DNA from: Tuctoria greenei | Taxonomy: Eukaryota > Streptophyta > Magnoliopsida > Poales > Poaceae | Direction of reading: 5' to 3' | Assembly (NCBI GenBank): GCA_036927565.1 | Contig: JAYESD010000001.1 | Span: 139,861,415-139,925,414 of the forward strand | Length of the DNA stretch: 64,000 nt | Shown: in pieces, positions 33,257 through 44,560 of the stretch | Layout: every line of letters begins with the position of its first letter | Numbering within the stretch: the stretch's first letter is position 1 | The notes under the pieces: model-generated | Told to the model about the DNA's origin: nothing | The model's database searches: none | What the model saw: only the letters and a program-made list of their open reading frames with translations | Position numbers and translations under genes: made by a program

Positions 33257-33767
33257 CACGTGCGCCGCCGCCGTTTTTCTCTCTTCCCGATCGATCACTC
33301 ACCCGCGCGCCGCCGCCTCTTCCTCCGCCCGACGACCACCGCGCCGCCGCACCCAGCCGCCCTAACCGCCGCCTAGCACCGCCGCCACCTGCAGCGCCGC
33401 CGCTGGCTGCCGCCGCCGTCCCCCCCTGCTCACAGCGCTGCCGCCGCCGCCTCCCCAGGCGCCGCCGCCGCCGTCCCCGGCTGCCACACCTCGCAGCGCC
33501 GCCGCCGCCGTCCCCGGCTGCCACACCTCGCAGCGCCGCCGCCTAGCGCCACCGCCGTGCTCCACCCGCATCCAAGCACAGCAATCGCTCCTCCCTCCAT
33601 CGAAGCACCTCCACCCGAGCAACGCCATCTCCGGTCACCTCCCGTCGCTAGTTTTTTTCTCGAGCTCCATCATCGCTAAGGTGAGCTCCGTGCCGTGCGA
33701 CGTCCCTCGTTGCTTCTCTCGTCATTCATTTTCATCGTCGCTAACCCTACCTCTCCCTTGCATCTAG
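33257..33767 (+). other. ORF3 leader with 37-bp tandem duplication and intron candidate (A2)
   Basis: The CCG-rich leader contains a 37-bp unit twice in a row (33460-33496 and 33497-33533); the other copies have it once. The intron candidate is at 33681-33767, with donor AAG|GTGAGC and acceptor directly before the ATG at 33768. Confidence 0.65.
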
Positions 33768-35939
33768 ATGGGTCGTGATCGCAAAGGGAAGGGCAAGGCA
33801 ATCGCGGAGCCCGCCGCAAAGAAGCGCAAACTATCGAAGGATGAGAAGAAGGCTCTAATTGCCGCTCGCGCCGCCGAGGAGCGTGAGTGTGGCCGTGGGG
33901 GCTCCCTGAGGATTCGCGAGGCCCGTCCAAGGCCGCCTCCCGTGGTCGACGACTCCGACACCGAAGAGGAGCCAATTGAGCCCCTCGTCCGCCGGCGCTC
34001 AGCCCGGACGCGTGGGGGTCACGCCGAGGCTGCTCCTCGTCCGAGACCGACGGCTGCCGACCGTCGTGAGGACAGGGAGGCTGAGAGGGCCATCAATGAG
34101 ATGGACACGGCCGTCCGGGTCGGTGAAGGAGTCCGTCTTGTGGACTACCAGAAGATGAAGGCTAAGCAACTCCGGAAGCTCAGATGGAGTGTACTGCTTG
34201 AGGAGTGGTTCCCACAGCCCCGAGAGCTTCTTGTGGACAGTCGCTTCTGGACTGTCACACAGGCGTCTCTCTATGAGACCTACAAGCGCCGAGGGCACAA
34301 GCTTTTTCAGCACAACCACTTGGACTGGAGGCAGCTTGCAGTGGCAGCGGAGACTGAGGTCCGCCCTTTCTTTGAGAGATACAGAGGTTTGGTGGAGCTA
34401 CTGGATTATGAGAGAAGTGCGTATGTGGAAGAGTGGGTCCGTGTCTTCTACGCGACTCTATACATCTCAGAGCGCAGGAGGTCGATTGCCTTCATGTTCA
34501 ATGGTCAGCACTACCACCTCTCGAGGCAGACTTTGGGGCATATTCTTGGCTTGGACCTGCACGACACCAGCGTACACGAGAAGGTCTATGGGCAGGCAGA
34601 TCCACCAAGGAGGCCACTTACAGGAGGGGTAGCACCACAGCTGGACGAGATCCGCTCTTTGTTTGGCCCCACGTTCTCTCCAGACCAGCCGAGAGTCCCA
34701 GCTCTCCTGACCCCAGCTGCACGCATTGTGCACCTCGCCTTGCGCCGCACGCTCCTGCCGAGGTCAGGTTACTTGGAGGGGTTCACGAGCCTGCAGCAGA
34801 CCCTCCTGTTCTACATAATGAACGGGATGGATTTTGATATAGTGGACATACTCCTCTGTGAGATGGAAGACGTAATCACGGATGGGATTGGCATGATGAG
34901 GCAGATGGTCTACGGGCACTGGATCAGTTACATTTGCTCTATGGTGGTGCCTGAGGGACATTCAGCACAAGCCCGGCTAGCTGACGAGAGTGTGACTCGC
35001 TTTAGTCACTATCGTGCCTCTGCTCCTGGAGACCGTCGCCTTGGTCGTCCAGTTGAGCGCCAGGTTCGGGCCCGTCTGTCAGAGGAAGACTGGTCCGACC
35101 TAGAGCGGGAGGACGAGAGGCTTGCTGAGGCTGAGGCTCAGGGGGAGGACCTGCAGCACATCTGGTCTGAGAGCGACACCGACGACAGTGTCGAGGAGTA
35201 CTTCCCTCCCCCTCCACCTTCACCGAGGCAGCACGACGCCGAGGCAGGAGGATCAGCTGCTCCGCCACCGACACCACCTCCTGTGTCCGAGGCGCAGGTG
35301 ACGCAGCTGTCTGAGCTGACGTCGCTTCTCCAGCAGATGATCGAGCAGCAGCGCCAGGACAGGCTCGCTGCTGAGCAGGCCAGGGCAGAGCAGGCTGCTC
35401 ACCTGGCACAGCTGCAGCGGCAGCAGCAGGAGCTCCAGCTGGAGATCGCCCGTCAGAGGCGAGAGGATACGGACCGGTTCACCAACCTGGTAGATCAGAT
35501 GCACCGCCGTACCCTCGACCAGCAGCAGCAGACCCAGCAGGCCATGATGGGGATCCTAGGGTTGATCACCAACCTTTACACTCAGACCGGGATCGCCCTT
35601 CCTCCACAGCAGCCTGGACTGGGACTGGCTCCAGGTGTTGCTCAGGTGCCTACTACTCCTATACCTTCTATCAGTATGTCACCACTTCTGGCATCCAGCG
35701 CACCGATTCACTCACCACTGCCGGCGACGATCTTGTTCCAGCAGACACCGGCGTCCGTGGTGAGCGCTCCACTTCCTCCAGCTCCACCGGCACCTCCAGT
35801 CCCGGCTTCCTCTCCTCCAGCACCGGCAGCGGACCCTCCAGCTCCCGCCGCCCCGGCAGCTCCTACGACCGGCGACTCCAGCTCCGACGACTGCGACGGT
35901 TCTCAGTTCGTCCTCGCGCCCAGCTCTCAGGGTCTATAG
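33768..35939 (+). CDS. Family A ORF3, intact (A2, 723 aa)
   Basis: The only full-length copy in the window. It has a basic N terminus with a Lys-Lys-Arg-Lys nuclear-signal-like cluster, an acidic patch near residue 65, and a globular middle (about 115-425) with aromatic-rich blocks shared with family B ORF3. An acidic/Pro stretch (about 440-505) is followed by a Gln/Glu-rich coiled coil (about 510-567), a short hydrophobic stretch near 590-610, a long Pro/Ala-rich segment and an acidic Ser-Asp tail. Position matches the env-like ORF of some Sireviruses, but there is no signal peptide or clear transmembrane anchor. The middle may belong to the plant mobile-domain/transposon-protein type families. 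The role is unknown. Confidence 0.85.
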   Translation: MGRDRKGKGKAIAEPAAKKRKLSKDEKKALIAARAAEERECGRGGSLRIREARPRPPPVVDDSDTEEEPIEPLVRRRSARTRGGHAEAAPRPRPTAADRREDREAERAINEMDTAVRVGEGVRLVDYQKMKAKQLRKLRWSVLLEEWFPQPRELLVDSRFWTVTQASLYETYKRRGHKLFQHNHLDWRQLAVAAETEVRPFFERYRGLVELLDYERSAYVEEWVRVFYATLYISERRRSIAFMFNGQHYHLSRQTLGHILGLDLHDTSVHEKVYGQADPPRRPLTGGVAPQLDEIRSLFGPTFSPDQPRVPALLTPAARIVHLALRRTLLPRSGYLEGFTSLQQTLLFYIMNGMDFDIVDILLCEMEDVITDGIGMMRQMVYGHWISYICSMVVPEGHSAQARLADESVTRFSHYRASAPGDRRLGRPVERQVRARLSEEDWSDLEREDERLAEAEAQGEDLQHIWSESDTDDSVEEYFPPPPPSPRQHDAEAGGSAAPPPTPPPVSEAQVTQLSELTSLLQQMIEQQRQDRLAAEQARAEQAAHLAQLQRQQQELQLEIARQRREDTDRFTNLVDQMHRRTLDQQQQTQQAMMGILGLITNLYTQTGIALPPQQPGLGLAPGVAQVPTTPIPSISMSPLLASSAPIHSPLPATILFQQTPASVVSAPLPPAPPAPPVPASSPPAPAADPPAPAAPAAPTTGDSSSDDCDGSQFVLAPSSQGL

Positions 35940-36293
35940 GCGTTCTGATCCCTTTTTGGTGTCTTGATGCCAAAGGGGGAGAAGATGTAGAAGAGTCAGG
36001 GGGAGTGGTAGTCTCAGGGGGAGTGTAGGGAGTGTGTGTGTGTGTGTGCTTATCCTTTGTATTCATGCTTGAGTACTCTTTTGTAATTTTAAATTAAGCA
36101 CTCTTTCACTTGTCTCATTTGCTTATGATTTTAATCAATTGAGCTTTTCGCACCACAAATTTCTTTTGCGTTTTACAAGCTTAATGTGTCCTATGCTTTA
36201 TTCATTGCATATATACTTGAGCATTATCATCAAATTCATTATTATTGCGCTTTAAATTATTGTGTTGTCATCAATCACCAAAAAGGGGGAGAT
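35940..36293 (+). promoter_or_regulatory. 3' non-coding region with multiple polypurine tracts (A2)
   Basis: Repeated GGGGGAG tracts, a TG microsatellite slightly longer than in the other copies (about 36034-36049), and the primer polypurine tract at 36280-36292. Confidence 0.75.
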
Positions 36294-37671
36294 TGAAAGC
36301 ATCTAGGCCCCATGAGGTACGGTTTCGGTGATTAATGACAACTATTCGATATTACTAATGAATTTGTGAATGCAAGGTCTCAATGACACTCAATCAAATG
36401 AAATCAAAATTACATTGGAGACCCATATAAAATCAACGAATGAGATCAAATCAAATCATATGAAGACAAGAAGTGAAAGCTCTAAGTTGATATCACTCAA
36501 TGCTTGAAGACAATCAAAACAACACTTCAAACAAATGTCAAAGAGGTCACAAGTTCAAAATTCCAAAAGAACAACTCAAAACAACTTGAAGTCAACAAGT
36601 TGAACACACCGGATCATCCGATGGTCTTTGAGTTGACACACATCGGTCGAGTTGGTTCAACTAAAGAAGAAGACCTCAGACAAATGCACTCACCGGATCA
36701 TCCGATGTGAGTGGCTCAGTGACATCGGTCCATCATCACAGATTGCAATACCATTGGACCAAGTGAAGCACCGGATCATCCGATGTGCAGACTTACACAC
36801 ATCGGTCAATCACTCCAGTGAGCCTCAAGATCAAGCAAAATTCTGGAGGAAGAGCCACCGGATCATCCGATGAGAAGAAAGATCAACATCGGTCTAACAA
36901 CGGTCATATCTGACACAGTGACATCAGCTAATTTGGCTTTGACCGATGTTAACTGAAGGGGAGACATCGGATCATCCGGTGTTCGCAGAGAAGTGATGTC
37001 AGCCTACTTTTCCAACGGCTATCTCGTGGAGGCTGGCTATTTATACCCCTTCAACCTGTCAAATCGATAAGACTTGAAGCCCAGACATACTCTACACATC
37101 CTAGAGCATTCAAGCAATAGAGCAACCACTTCCACATCATTTGTTCATCATTTGTACACCAAGAGATAGGCTAGAACTAGCTAGAGATAGTGCTTGGGTG
37201 CCTCCATTCTTGGTGATTGGAGTCTCTAGTGTAGTGAGAGCCCTAGGGGAGTGTCCCTTGGTGTGTGCAACTTCCGGAGCTTGCCAAGAAGATTGTGGAA
37301 GCCCGGAGGATCCCAAAAGTGTACAAGGCTTGAGCTCCACCTTGCCGAGGTTGGCGAACGGAGAAGAATAGTGAAGAAGCCCCTTGTCTCGGTGACTTGG
37401 GAGTGGCAAAACCCTTCGGTGGGTGCCACAACGTGGATGTAGGAAGATCCTTGTGATCTTACCGAACCACGGGATAAACTCCGTGTCCCTTGAGCGTTTG
37501 CATCCCTCTCCCCTTTTACTCTTATGCAATCTTCATTCCGCAACTTTAATTTATATTGATTGCATAGTTTAATTGCATAGGGAATTGGGCTTTAGGTTGT
37601 TAATCTTAATTGCTTTAAAATTTGAAAGAAAGCCCAATTCACCCCCCCTCTTGGGCGTTTCGATCCTTACA
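36294..37671 (+). repeat. Family A LTR3 (1378 bp), shared by A2 and A3
   Basis: A polypurine tract is on its left and a primer site on its right, so one LTR serves as 3' LTR of A2 and 5' LTR of A3. This is the signature of unequal recombination between LTRs rather than two separate insertions. TATTTATA is at 37038-37045. Confidence 0.95.
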
Positions 37672-37731
37672 ATTGGTATCAGAGCCTTGTTGCTCATTGG
37701 ATCATTCTAGCTTCACCGCTAGAGAGCTTAA
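37672..37731 (+). other. Primer-binding site and leader (A3)
   Basis: TGGTATCAGAGC at 37674-37685, followed by a short leader to the gag ATG at 37732. Confidence 0.9.
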
Positions 37732-39858
37732 ATGGCCAAGAATGGGGGTTCGGTTCCTATCTTCGAGGGCAAGAACTTTGCCTATTGGAAAGCACGCATG
37801 CGTGCCTACCTAGAGGCCATTGCTCCCGAAGTTTGGGAAGCGACCCATGCGGGATTTGGAGATCTTAATTATGTTGGTGATCAACTAAAATGGGATGCTA
37901 AGGCTAGAAATGCCATCTATGAATGCATAAGTCAAGATGTTTTTGCTAGAATTGCTAGTAAGGAGAAAGCTTGTGAAATTTGGGCATGTCTAATTGAAAT
38001 TCATGAGGGCTCATCTCGTGTTAAAGAACTCAAATATCACTTGCTAAAATCCAAGTATGATGAATTCAAAATGCTTCCTCATGAGAATGTTAACCAAATG
38101 TTTTCTCGCTTAAATGTGCTCATTGAGGAGATTAACGCACTTGACATTGCTTCTCTTGGTAAGGGACTTATCAACCGCAAGATCCTCATGCTTCTACCTA
38201 AGCCCAAGTACAACATTATCAACTCAATGCTCCAAAAGGAATCACTTGACAACATTGAAGTCTCGGAGCTCATTGGAGAAATTCATGCTCATGAGATGAG
38301 CGTACTTGGAATGATGGAGGAGTCATCGTCAAAAACTATTGCTCTCAAGGCTTCAACCAAGAAGACAACTCCCAAGAAAAAGAAAGTGGTTGAGCCTAGC
38401 TCAAGCGAAGAAGAGCAAGCAACAAGCGAAGATGACGATGATGAGCTTGCGTTGATGATGAGAAAATTCTCACGTCTAAACTCCAAAATCGCAAAGAAGG
38501 GATACTCCTTTGATCCAAAGAAGAAAGCCTTCCTCCCAAGAAAAGATGAAAACAAAACATGCTACAATTGTGGTGATCAAGGCCACATATCATATGATTG
38601 TCCAAGACCCGACAAGAGGAAGGACAACCACAAAGGAAAGTATAGAAAGCTAGAAGAAAGTGATGAAGATGAAGAAGAGGTCAAACCCAAGCGCGCCTTT
38701 GGAAAGAAGAAATTTGACAAGGGCAAGAAAACCAAGCTCTTTCCAAAGAAGAGAAGAGGGCCTCAAAAAGTCTTCATGTGCGAGGCAAATGAGTGGATCA
38801 CGGATGAAGAGTCAAGCGATGAAGAGAGTGAAGATGAAGAAAATTTGGCGGGCCTTGCCGTCGTCGACAAGGACAACTCACCTCTTCGTCCACCTCCTAT
38901 GTGCCTCATGGCTAAAGGTAACACTAAGGTATGTGACGATTCTAGCGATGATGATGATGAGCTCTCCCCCGATGAACTAGCATCTATGATTAATGAATAC
39001 CATGTCATCATAAAAAGGGAAAAGAGCAAGGTTAAAGCACTTTAACAAGCTTGTGCTAAACTTGAGAGTGCGAAGCTCGATTTGCATGACAAGTATGTAA
39101 CCATACTTAAAGAGCATGACACGCTCAAAACACATGTCAAGCAAATCGAGGAGGAAAATGCTCAAATCAAGCTTGATAATCATGAGCTTGACTTAGCAAA
39201 CCAAGCACTCTTGGGAAAGCACAATGACTTGGTTCAAAAACATGAAATGCTTAACCTTGCCTATGAGGCAATTGAACTAAAAATGAAAAACATGAAAAAG
39301 GAAACCCTTGATGGCAAAGTATCAACTATTTCACATGCCACTAATACTTTGGATAAGTCTTTGCCTTTGAAAGCAAGCCTTAGGGAGAAGGAATTGATGG
39401 ACGAAATTGAAAGTCTCCGCACTAGTGTGGTGAGACTTTCCAAGGGGGAGGACAAGCACAAGGAAATCCTCTACCAACAAGCCAAAGGCTTCAACAAGAG
39501 AGGACTTGGATCCTTCCCGGTGCTCAACAAAGGGAAGGTGCCCTCACCGGAGCTTAGGATGAGCTTCATCAAAGAAGTTGGATCCTATTGCCAACATTGT
39601 GAGGTCACCGGACACCACACGAGGGAGTGTCCTCTTCCCAACCGTCCTTCTCCCAAATTGCCTCCTAACTACAAATCTACTTTCCATGATTATCACTATC
39701 TCTTAAGCAAAGTAGGTGGCAAGGTGAAGGCAAGGTTCATCGGCAAAGATATTAAGGGCATGAAGGGGAAGCTCCCCAAGCAACTTTGGGTCCCAAAATC
39801 ACTTGTATCACACATACAAGGACCTAAGTTAGCTTGGGTGCCTAAACTCAAAAACTAA
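37732..39858 (+). pseudogene. gag: Family A gag with one nonsense codon (A3)
   Basis: Same length as the intact gag of A2. Codon 438 at 39043-39045 is TAA where A2 has GAA, truncating the protein after the first zinc knuckle and before the coiled coil and second knuckle. Other changes from A2 are few. The 49-codon basic tail and its stop are unchanged. Confidence 0.9.
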
Positions 39859-39872
39859 CTTCATGTGTGTAG
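39724..39872 (+). other. Candidate gag-pol intron, A3 (149 bp)
   Basis: Same donor, branch-like motif and acceptor as in A1 and A2. It starts after exactly 1992 nt of gag and ends directly before the pol frame at 39873. Confidence 0.55.
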
Positions 39873-42800
39873 GTGAACTACAAAGCCGGAGGAAAACATT
39901 GGGTACTCGATAGCGGGTGTACTCAACATATGACCGGCAATGATGGTATGTTCACCACCATAGAGAACCCCGATAATCATGAACAAGTCACCTTTGGTGA
40001 CAACTCAAAGGGGAAGGTAATTGGTTTAGGTAAAATTGCTATTTCGCATGATTTGTCCATTTCTAATGTACTATACGTTAAGTCACTTAGTTTCAATCTA
40101 CTTTCTATTGCACAACTATGTGATCTTGGACTAACGTGCACCTTTGACAAGAATGGTGTTGTAGTAACTAGTGAATCAAGCAAAGAACTAATCTTCAAAG
40201 GATTTCGGCATGGACATCTTTACTTGGTGGACTTCTCCAACAAGGATGCTAGCTTGACCACTTGTCTTTTCACTAAGACAAGCCTGGGTTGGCTATGGCA
40301 TCGACGCATTGCTCACATTGGGATGAGCAAGCTTAAGAAGTCATTCAAGCTTGGGATGGTGACTGGCGTGAAGGATGTCACGTTTGAGAAGAATAAGCTT
40401 TGTAGTGCTTGTCAAGCCGGGAAGCAAGTTGCTTCACACCACCCAATGAAGACAATGGTGTCAACCTCCAAGCCGCTTGAACTACTCCACATGGACCTCT
40501 TCGGACCATCCACATATCAAAGTCTTGGTGGTAACTTCTATTGTCTTGTTATCGTTGACGATTATTCTCGATATGCTTGGACTTTGTTTTTAGGTGACAA
40601 GGGTGAAACTCCGGAAGTTTTCAAGACCTTTGCCAAACGTGCTCAAAGGGAATTTCAACTTCCCATCATCAAAGTCCGGAGTGACAACGGCACCGAGTTC
40701 AAGAACTACAACATTGGGGAGTGGTGTGATCATGAAGGCGTGAAGCATGAGTTTTCGGCCACATACACCCCCCAACAAAACGGTGTCGTTGAAAGGAAGA
40801 ACAAGACCCTTATCACCCTTGCAAGAGCAATGCTTGATGACTATGGCACGTCGGAGAAGTTTTGGGCCGAAGCAATCAACACGGCGTGCCATGCCGCAAA
40901 TAGGGTCTATCTTCACCGACTACTCCAAAAGACCCCATATGAGCTCCTCATTGGGAGAAAGCCCAACATCTCCTACTTTAGAGTCTTTGGGTGCAAATGC
41001 TACATCTACCGCAAGAAAAGGCTCGGTAAGTTTGAAAGAAGATGTGATGTTGGTATTTTTCTTGGTTATGCATCAAACTCAAAAGCATATCGAGTATTCA
41101 ACCAAACCTCCGGTCTAGTTGAAGAAAGTTGTGATGTTGAGTTTGATGAGACTAATGGCTCCCAAGAGGAGAGTTTTGGTCATGATGAAATAGATGATGA
41201 GCCTCTACGAGAAGCCATGAAAAACATGACCATTGGAGACATCAAGCCGGAAGTTGAAGAGGGCCATGATCAAGGGGGAGCATCAAATTCCAACATCAAC
41301 ACCTCCATGATGCCTCAAGTTGATGAAGAAGAAGAAGAGAAAGATGATCCATTGCCAATGCAAGATTCACAAGCCACACAACACCAACAACAAGAAGAAG
41401 TCCATGATCAAGTCCAACCACAAGAGGAACAACAAGCTTCACCACCGCCAAGTGCCTCACAACCACTTATGAGGCATGGACGCATCTCCAAGGCGCATCC
41501 AATGGACCAAATCATTGGAAGTCCTTCAAGGGGCGTAAGTACTCGTTCCCGCCATGTCGCCTCATTTTGTGAGCACTACTCTTTTGTTTCGTGTGTAGAA
41601 CCCACTCATATAGAGGAAGCACTCCAAGATCCAAATTGGGTGATGGCCATGCAAGAAGAACTCAACAACTTCACCCGCAATGAAGTTTGGGTATTGGAGG
41701 AGCGACCCAAGGACAAGAACGTCATCGGTACGAAGTGGGTATACCGGAACAAGCAAGACGAGAATGGCGTCGTGGTCCGCAACAAGGCAAGACTTGTGGC
41801 CAAGGGTTTTTCACAAGTTGAAGGACTAGACTTTGGAGAAACATTCGCTCCGGTCGCTCGGTTAGAAGCTATTCGCATACTCCTTGCCTTTGCTTCACAT
41901 CACAATATAATGCTTTATCAAATGGATGTTAAAAGTGCTTTTCTCAATGGCTATATTAACGAACTGGTTTATGTTGAGCAACCTCCCGGATTTGAAGATC
42001 CGAGGAATCCTAACCATGTGTATAGGTTACACAAGGCGCTCTACGGGCTCAAGCAAGCACCTAGGGCGTGGTATGAACGACTAAGGGATTTCCTAGTCAT
42101 GCAAGGATTCAAGATCGGGAGGGTGGATATTACACTCTTCACCAAGGACATCAACGGAGATTTATTTCTTTGTCAAATTTACGTTGATGACATTATTTTT
42201 GGCTCAACTAACAAAGCTCTTAGCCATGAGTTTGGCACCATGATGTCTAGGGAATTCGAGATGTCAATGATTGGAGAGCTCAACTTCTTCCTTGGATTCC
42301 AAATCAAGCAACTTCAAGAGGGGACCTTCATCTATCAAGAGAAGTACACAAAGGACCTCTTGAAGAAATTTGAGATGGGAGATTGTAGCTCAAGAAGCAC
42401 TCCAATGGCGACAAATTGCCATCTCGACGCGGACATGGACGGTAAACCTATAGATCAATCTCATTATCGTTCTATGATTGGCTCATTGTTATATCTTACC
42501 GCATCTAGGCCCAATATTATGTTTAGTGTGTGCTTGTGTGCTCGCTTTCAAGCGGCACCTAAAGAATCGCACAAGAAGGCGGTCTTTAGGATACTTCGGT
42601 ATCTCAAGCATACCTCAAGTGTAGGTTTGTGGTACCCCAAGAACGCTAGTTTCTATCTCTTGGGATACTCGGATTCGGACTTTGCCGGATGTCGTGTGGA
42701 TCGCAAGAGTACCTCCGGTGGGTGCCACTTACTTGGGCGTTCCCTAGTATCTTGGTCGAGCAAAAAGCAAAATTCCGTGGCTTTGTCCACCGCGGAGGCG

Positions 42801-43133
42801 GAGTATATAGCGGCCGGTGCATGTTGTGCCCAAATTCTATATATGAAGCAAACCCTTTTGGACTTTGGAATTAAAATTGGTTGTGTGCCTCTCCTTTGTG
42901 ACAATGAAAGTGCGGTTAAGATAGCTAGAAACCCCGTTCAACACTCCCGCACTAAGCACATTGATATTCACCATCACTTCTTGCGTGATCATGAGGCTAA
43001 AGGAGACATCTCTTTGCAAGGTGTTAGATCCGAAGAACAATTGGCGGATATCTTCACAAAACCACTTGATGAGAAAACCTTTTCTAGACTTAGAAGTGAA
43101 TTAAATGTGCTAGATGCATCTAACGTCATGTAA
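39873..43133 (+). CDS. pol: Family A copia pol polyprotein, intact (A3)
   Basis: A 1086-residue open frame, closest to the A1 copy, with which it shares residues that A2 lacks. The protease Asp-Ser-Gly, the integrase Asp/Asp/Glu triad and the reverse transcriptase Tyr-Val-Asp-Asp are all present. Private changes include Thr to Ile just before the YVDD region, Asp to Asn in the ARP-x-IMF stretch, and Arg to His in the C-terminal RNase H-like HHHF block. The effect of these on activity cannot be judged from sequence alone. Confidence 0.93.
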   Translation: MNYKAGGKHWVLDSGCTQHMTGNDGMFTTIENPDNHEQVTFGDNSKGKVIGLGKIAISHDLSISNVLYVKSLSFNLLSIAQLCDLGLTCTFDKNGVVVTSESSKELIFKGFRHGHLYLVDFSNKDASLTTCLFTKTSLGWLWHRRIAHIGMSKLKKSFKLGMVTGVKDVTFEKNKLCSACQAGKQVASHHPMKTMVSTSKPLELLHMDLFGPSTYQSLGGNFYCLVIVDDYSRYAWTLFLGDKGETPEVFKTFAKRAQREFQLPIIKVRSDNGTEFKNYNIGEWCDHEGVKHEFSATYTPQQNGVVERKNKTLITLARAMLDDYGTSEKFWAEAINTACHAANRVYLHRLLQKTPYELLIGRKPNISYFRVFGCKCYIYRKKRLGKFERRCDVGIFLGYASNSKAYRVFNQTSGLVEESCDVEFDETNGSQEESFGHDEIDDEPLREAMKNMTIGDIKPEVEEGHDQGGASNSNINTSMMPQVDEEEEEKDDPLPMQDSQATQHQQQEEVHDQVQPQEEQQASPPPSASQPLMRHGRISKAHPMDQIIGSPSRGVSTRSRHVASFCEHYSFVSCVEPTHIEEALQDPNWVMAMQEELNNFTRNEVWVLEERPKDKNVIGTKWVYRNKQDENGVVVRNKARLVAKGFSQVEGLDFGETFAPVARLEAIRILLAFASHHNIMLYQMDVKSAFLNGYINELVYVEQPPGFEDPRNPNHVYRLHKALYGLKQAPRAWYERLRDFLVMQGFKIGRVDITLFTKDINGDLFLCQIYVDDIIFGSTNKALSHEFGTMMSREFEMSMIGELNFFLGFQIKQLQEGTFIYQEKYTKDLLKKFEMGDCSSRSTPMATNCHLDADMDGKPIDQSHYRSMIGSLLYLTASRPNIMFSVCLCARFQAAPKESHKKAVFRILRYLKHTSSVGLWYPKNASFYLLGYSDSDFAGCRVDRKSTSGGCHLLGRSLVSWSSKKQNSVALSTAEAEYIAAGACCAQILYMKQTLLDFGIKIGCVPLLCDNESAVKIARNPVQHSRTKHIDIHHHFLRDHEAKGDISLQGVRSEEQLADIFTKPLDEKTFSRLRSELNVLDASNVM

Positions 43134-43700
43134 GTTGCCATGTTCATGTAAGGATGCATATCATATAGGTCTTGTCTAACTCCCAAAGGATAGGGGCAAG
43201 CTAGAAGTAGTTTTCCCTGAGGAAGCCTTTGGAAGGTTCAAACTTGGCAAGATAAATTTATTTTATGCCTTGCATGATCCCTGCCATATAAACTTGCACT
43301 CATTTAATCTCTTGCATTATAATTTGTTTGGCATTGCATAACGGTAGACTGTCACAAAGGGGAACCCACCTCATGAGAAGGAGACTTGTTTGAAATGCAA
43401 TATCTCAACTCATATAAGGTGGAAAGAACAAAATGTTAGGTACGTTAATGCCTAGAGGATCATGCTTCAAAGAGATAGAAGTCTTCATACTCTACCTCAC
43501 AAAGCATGGGCCTTACATTTTATTTGGATATTTTCCTCCATTTTTTTCTTGGTGTTCCATTTGCGTTAAGGTCTAGCCAAGCTATTGGCATATTAGCTTC
43601 TTGAGGGGTAAGGGGTTGCCCAAAAAGTCCTAAGACATGTGTTTCTCCTCGATTGTTTGTTTGGTCAAAGGACATATATGGGATGTTTTCGTTCTGTTGT
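43134..43700 (+). other. Non-coding spacer after pol (A3)
   Basis: Counterpart of 3442-4008. No gene or recognisable structure is seen. Confidence 0.7.
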
Positions 43701-44087
43701 CATCGGATTATCCGATGCCTATGTCAATCCCTCATCGGTCAAATAGGTGTTCAATCTTCAAAGCCCAATTCTGTCTGAATTTCAAATGATCCGACGCGTT
43801 CATTCCTAAAAACATCGGTCCATCCGATGTTCACTTTTCCGGAGCTGTGGTTAATTCAACCGATGTCTACTTCCTCCTACGTCGGATCATCCGGTGTCTA
43901 CATCACTCTTTTGAACACCCTTACTGTGCTATTCGACCGATGATCAAAACCCTAGACGTCGGTCCATCCGGTGTCAACAGCATTCCTTGAATATCCTTTC
44001 TGTGGCAATTGACCGATGCTCACTTCACATATCATCGGTCCATCCGGTGTTGAATTTTCGGCTAGGGTTTGGGGTCCACTATTTAAA
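43701..44087 (+). promoter_or_regulatory. Internal promoter candidate for ORF3 (A3)
   Basis: Begins with CATCGGATTATCCGATG at 43701-43717 and ends with TATTTAAA at 44080-44087. The motif order is as in A1. Confidence 0.6.
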
Positions 44088-44560
44088 CACGTGCGCCGCC
44101 GTCGTTTTTCTCTCTTCCCGATCGATCACTCACCCGTGCGCCGCCGCCTCTTCCTCCGCCCGACGACCACCGCGCCGCCGCACCCAGCCGCCCTAACCGC
44201 CGCCTAGCACCGCCGCCACCTGCAGTGCCGCCGCCGGCTGCCGCAGCCGTCCCCCCTGCTCACAGCGCTGCCGCCGCCCGCTCCCCAGGCGCCGCCGCCG
44301 CCGTCCCCGGCTGCCACACCTCGCAGCGCCGCCGCCTAGCGCCACCGCCGTGCTCCACCCGCATCCAAGCACAGCAATCGCTCCTCCCTCCATTGAAGCA
44401 CCTCCACCCGAGCAACGCCATCTCCGGTCACCTCCCGTCGCTAGTTTTTTTCTCGAGCTCCATCATCGCTAAGGTGAGCTCTGTGCCGTGCGACGTCCCT
44501 CGTTGCTTCTCTCGTCATTCATTTTCATCGTCGCTAACCCTACCTCTCCCTTGCATCTAG
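44088..44560 (+). other. ORF3 leader and intron candidate (A3)
   Basis: CCG-rich leader with the 37-bp unit present once, then the intron candidate at 44474-44560 with the same splice signals, ending directly before the ATG at 44561. Confidence 0.6.

Larger units (their letters stand above)
25463..37671 (+). mobile_element. Family A element A2, complete with two LTRs
   Basis: LTR2, primer site, gag, candidate intron, pol, spacer, ORF3 promoter and leader, ORF3, polypurine tracts and LTR3. It is 12,209 bp and complete. The near identity of its LTRs implies either very recent insertion or homogenisation. It has no target duplication of its own, because both LTRs are shared with neighbouring copies. 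Its only obvious coding lesion is one stop in pol. Confidence 0.93.
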
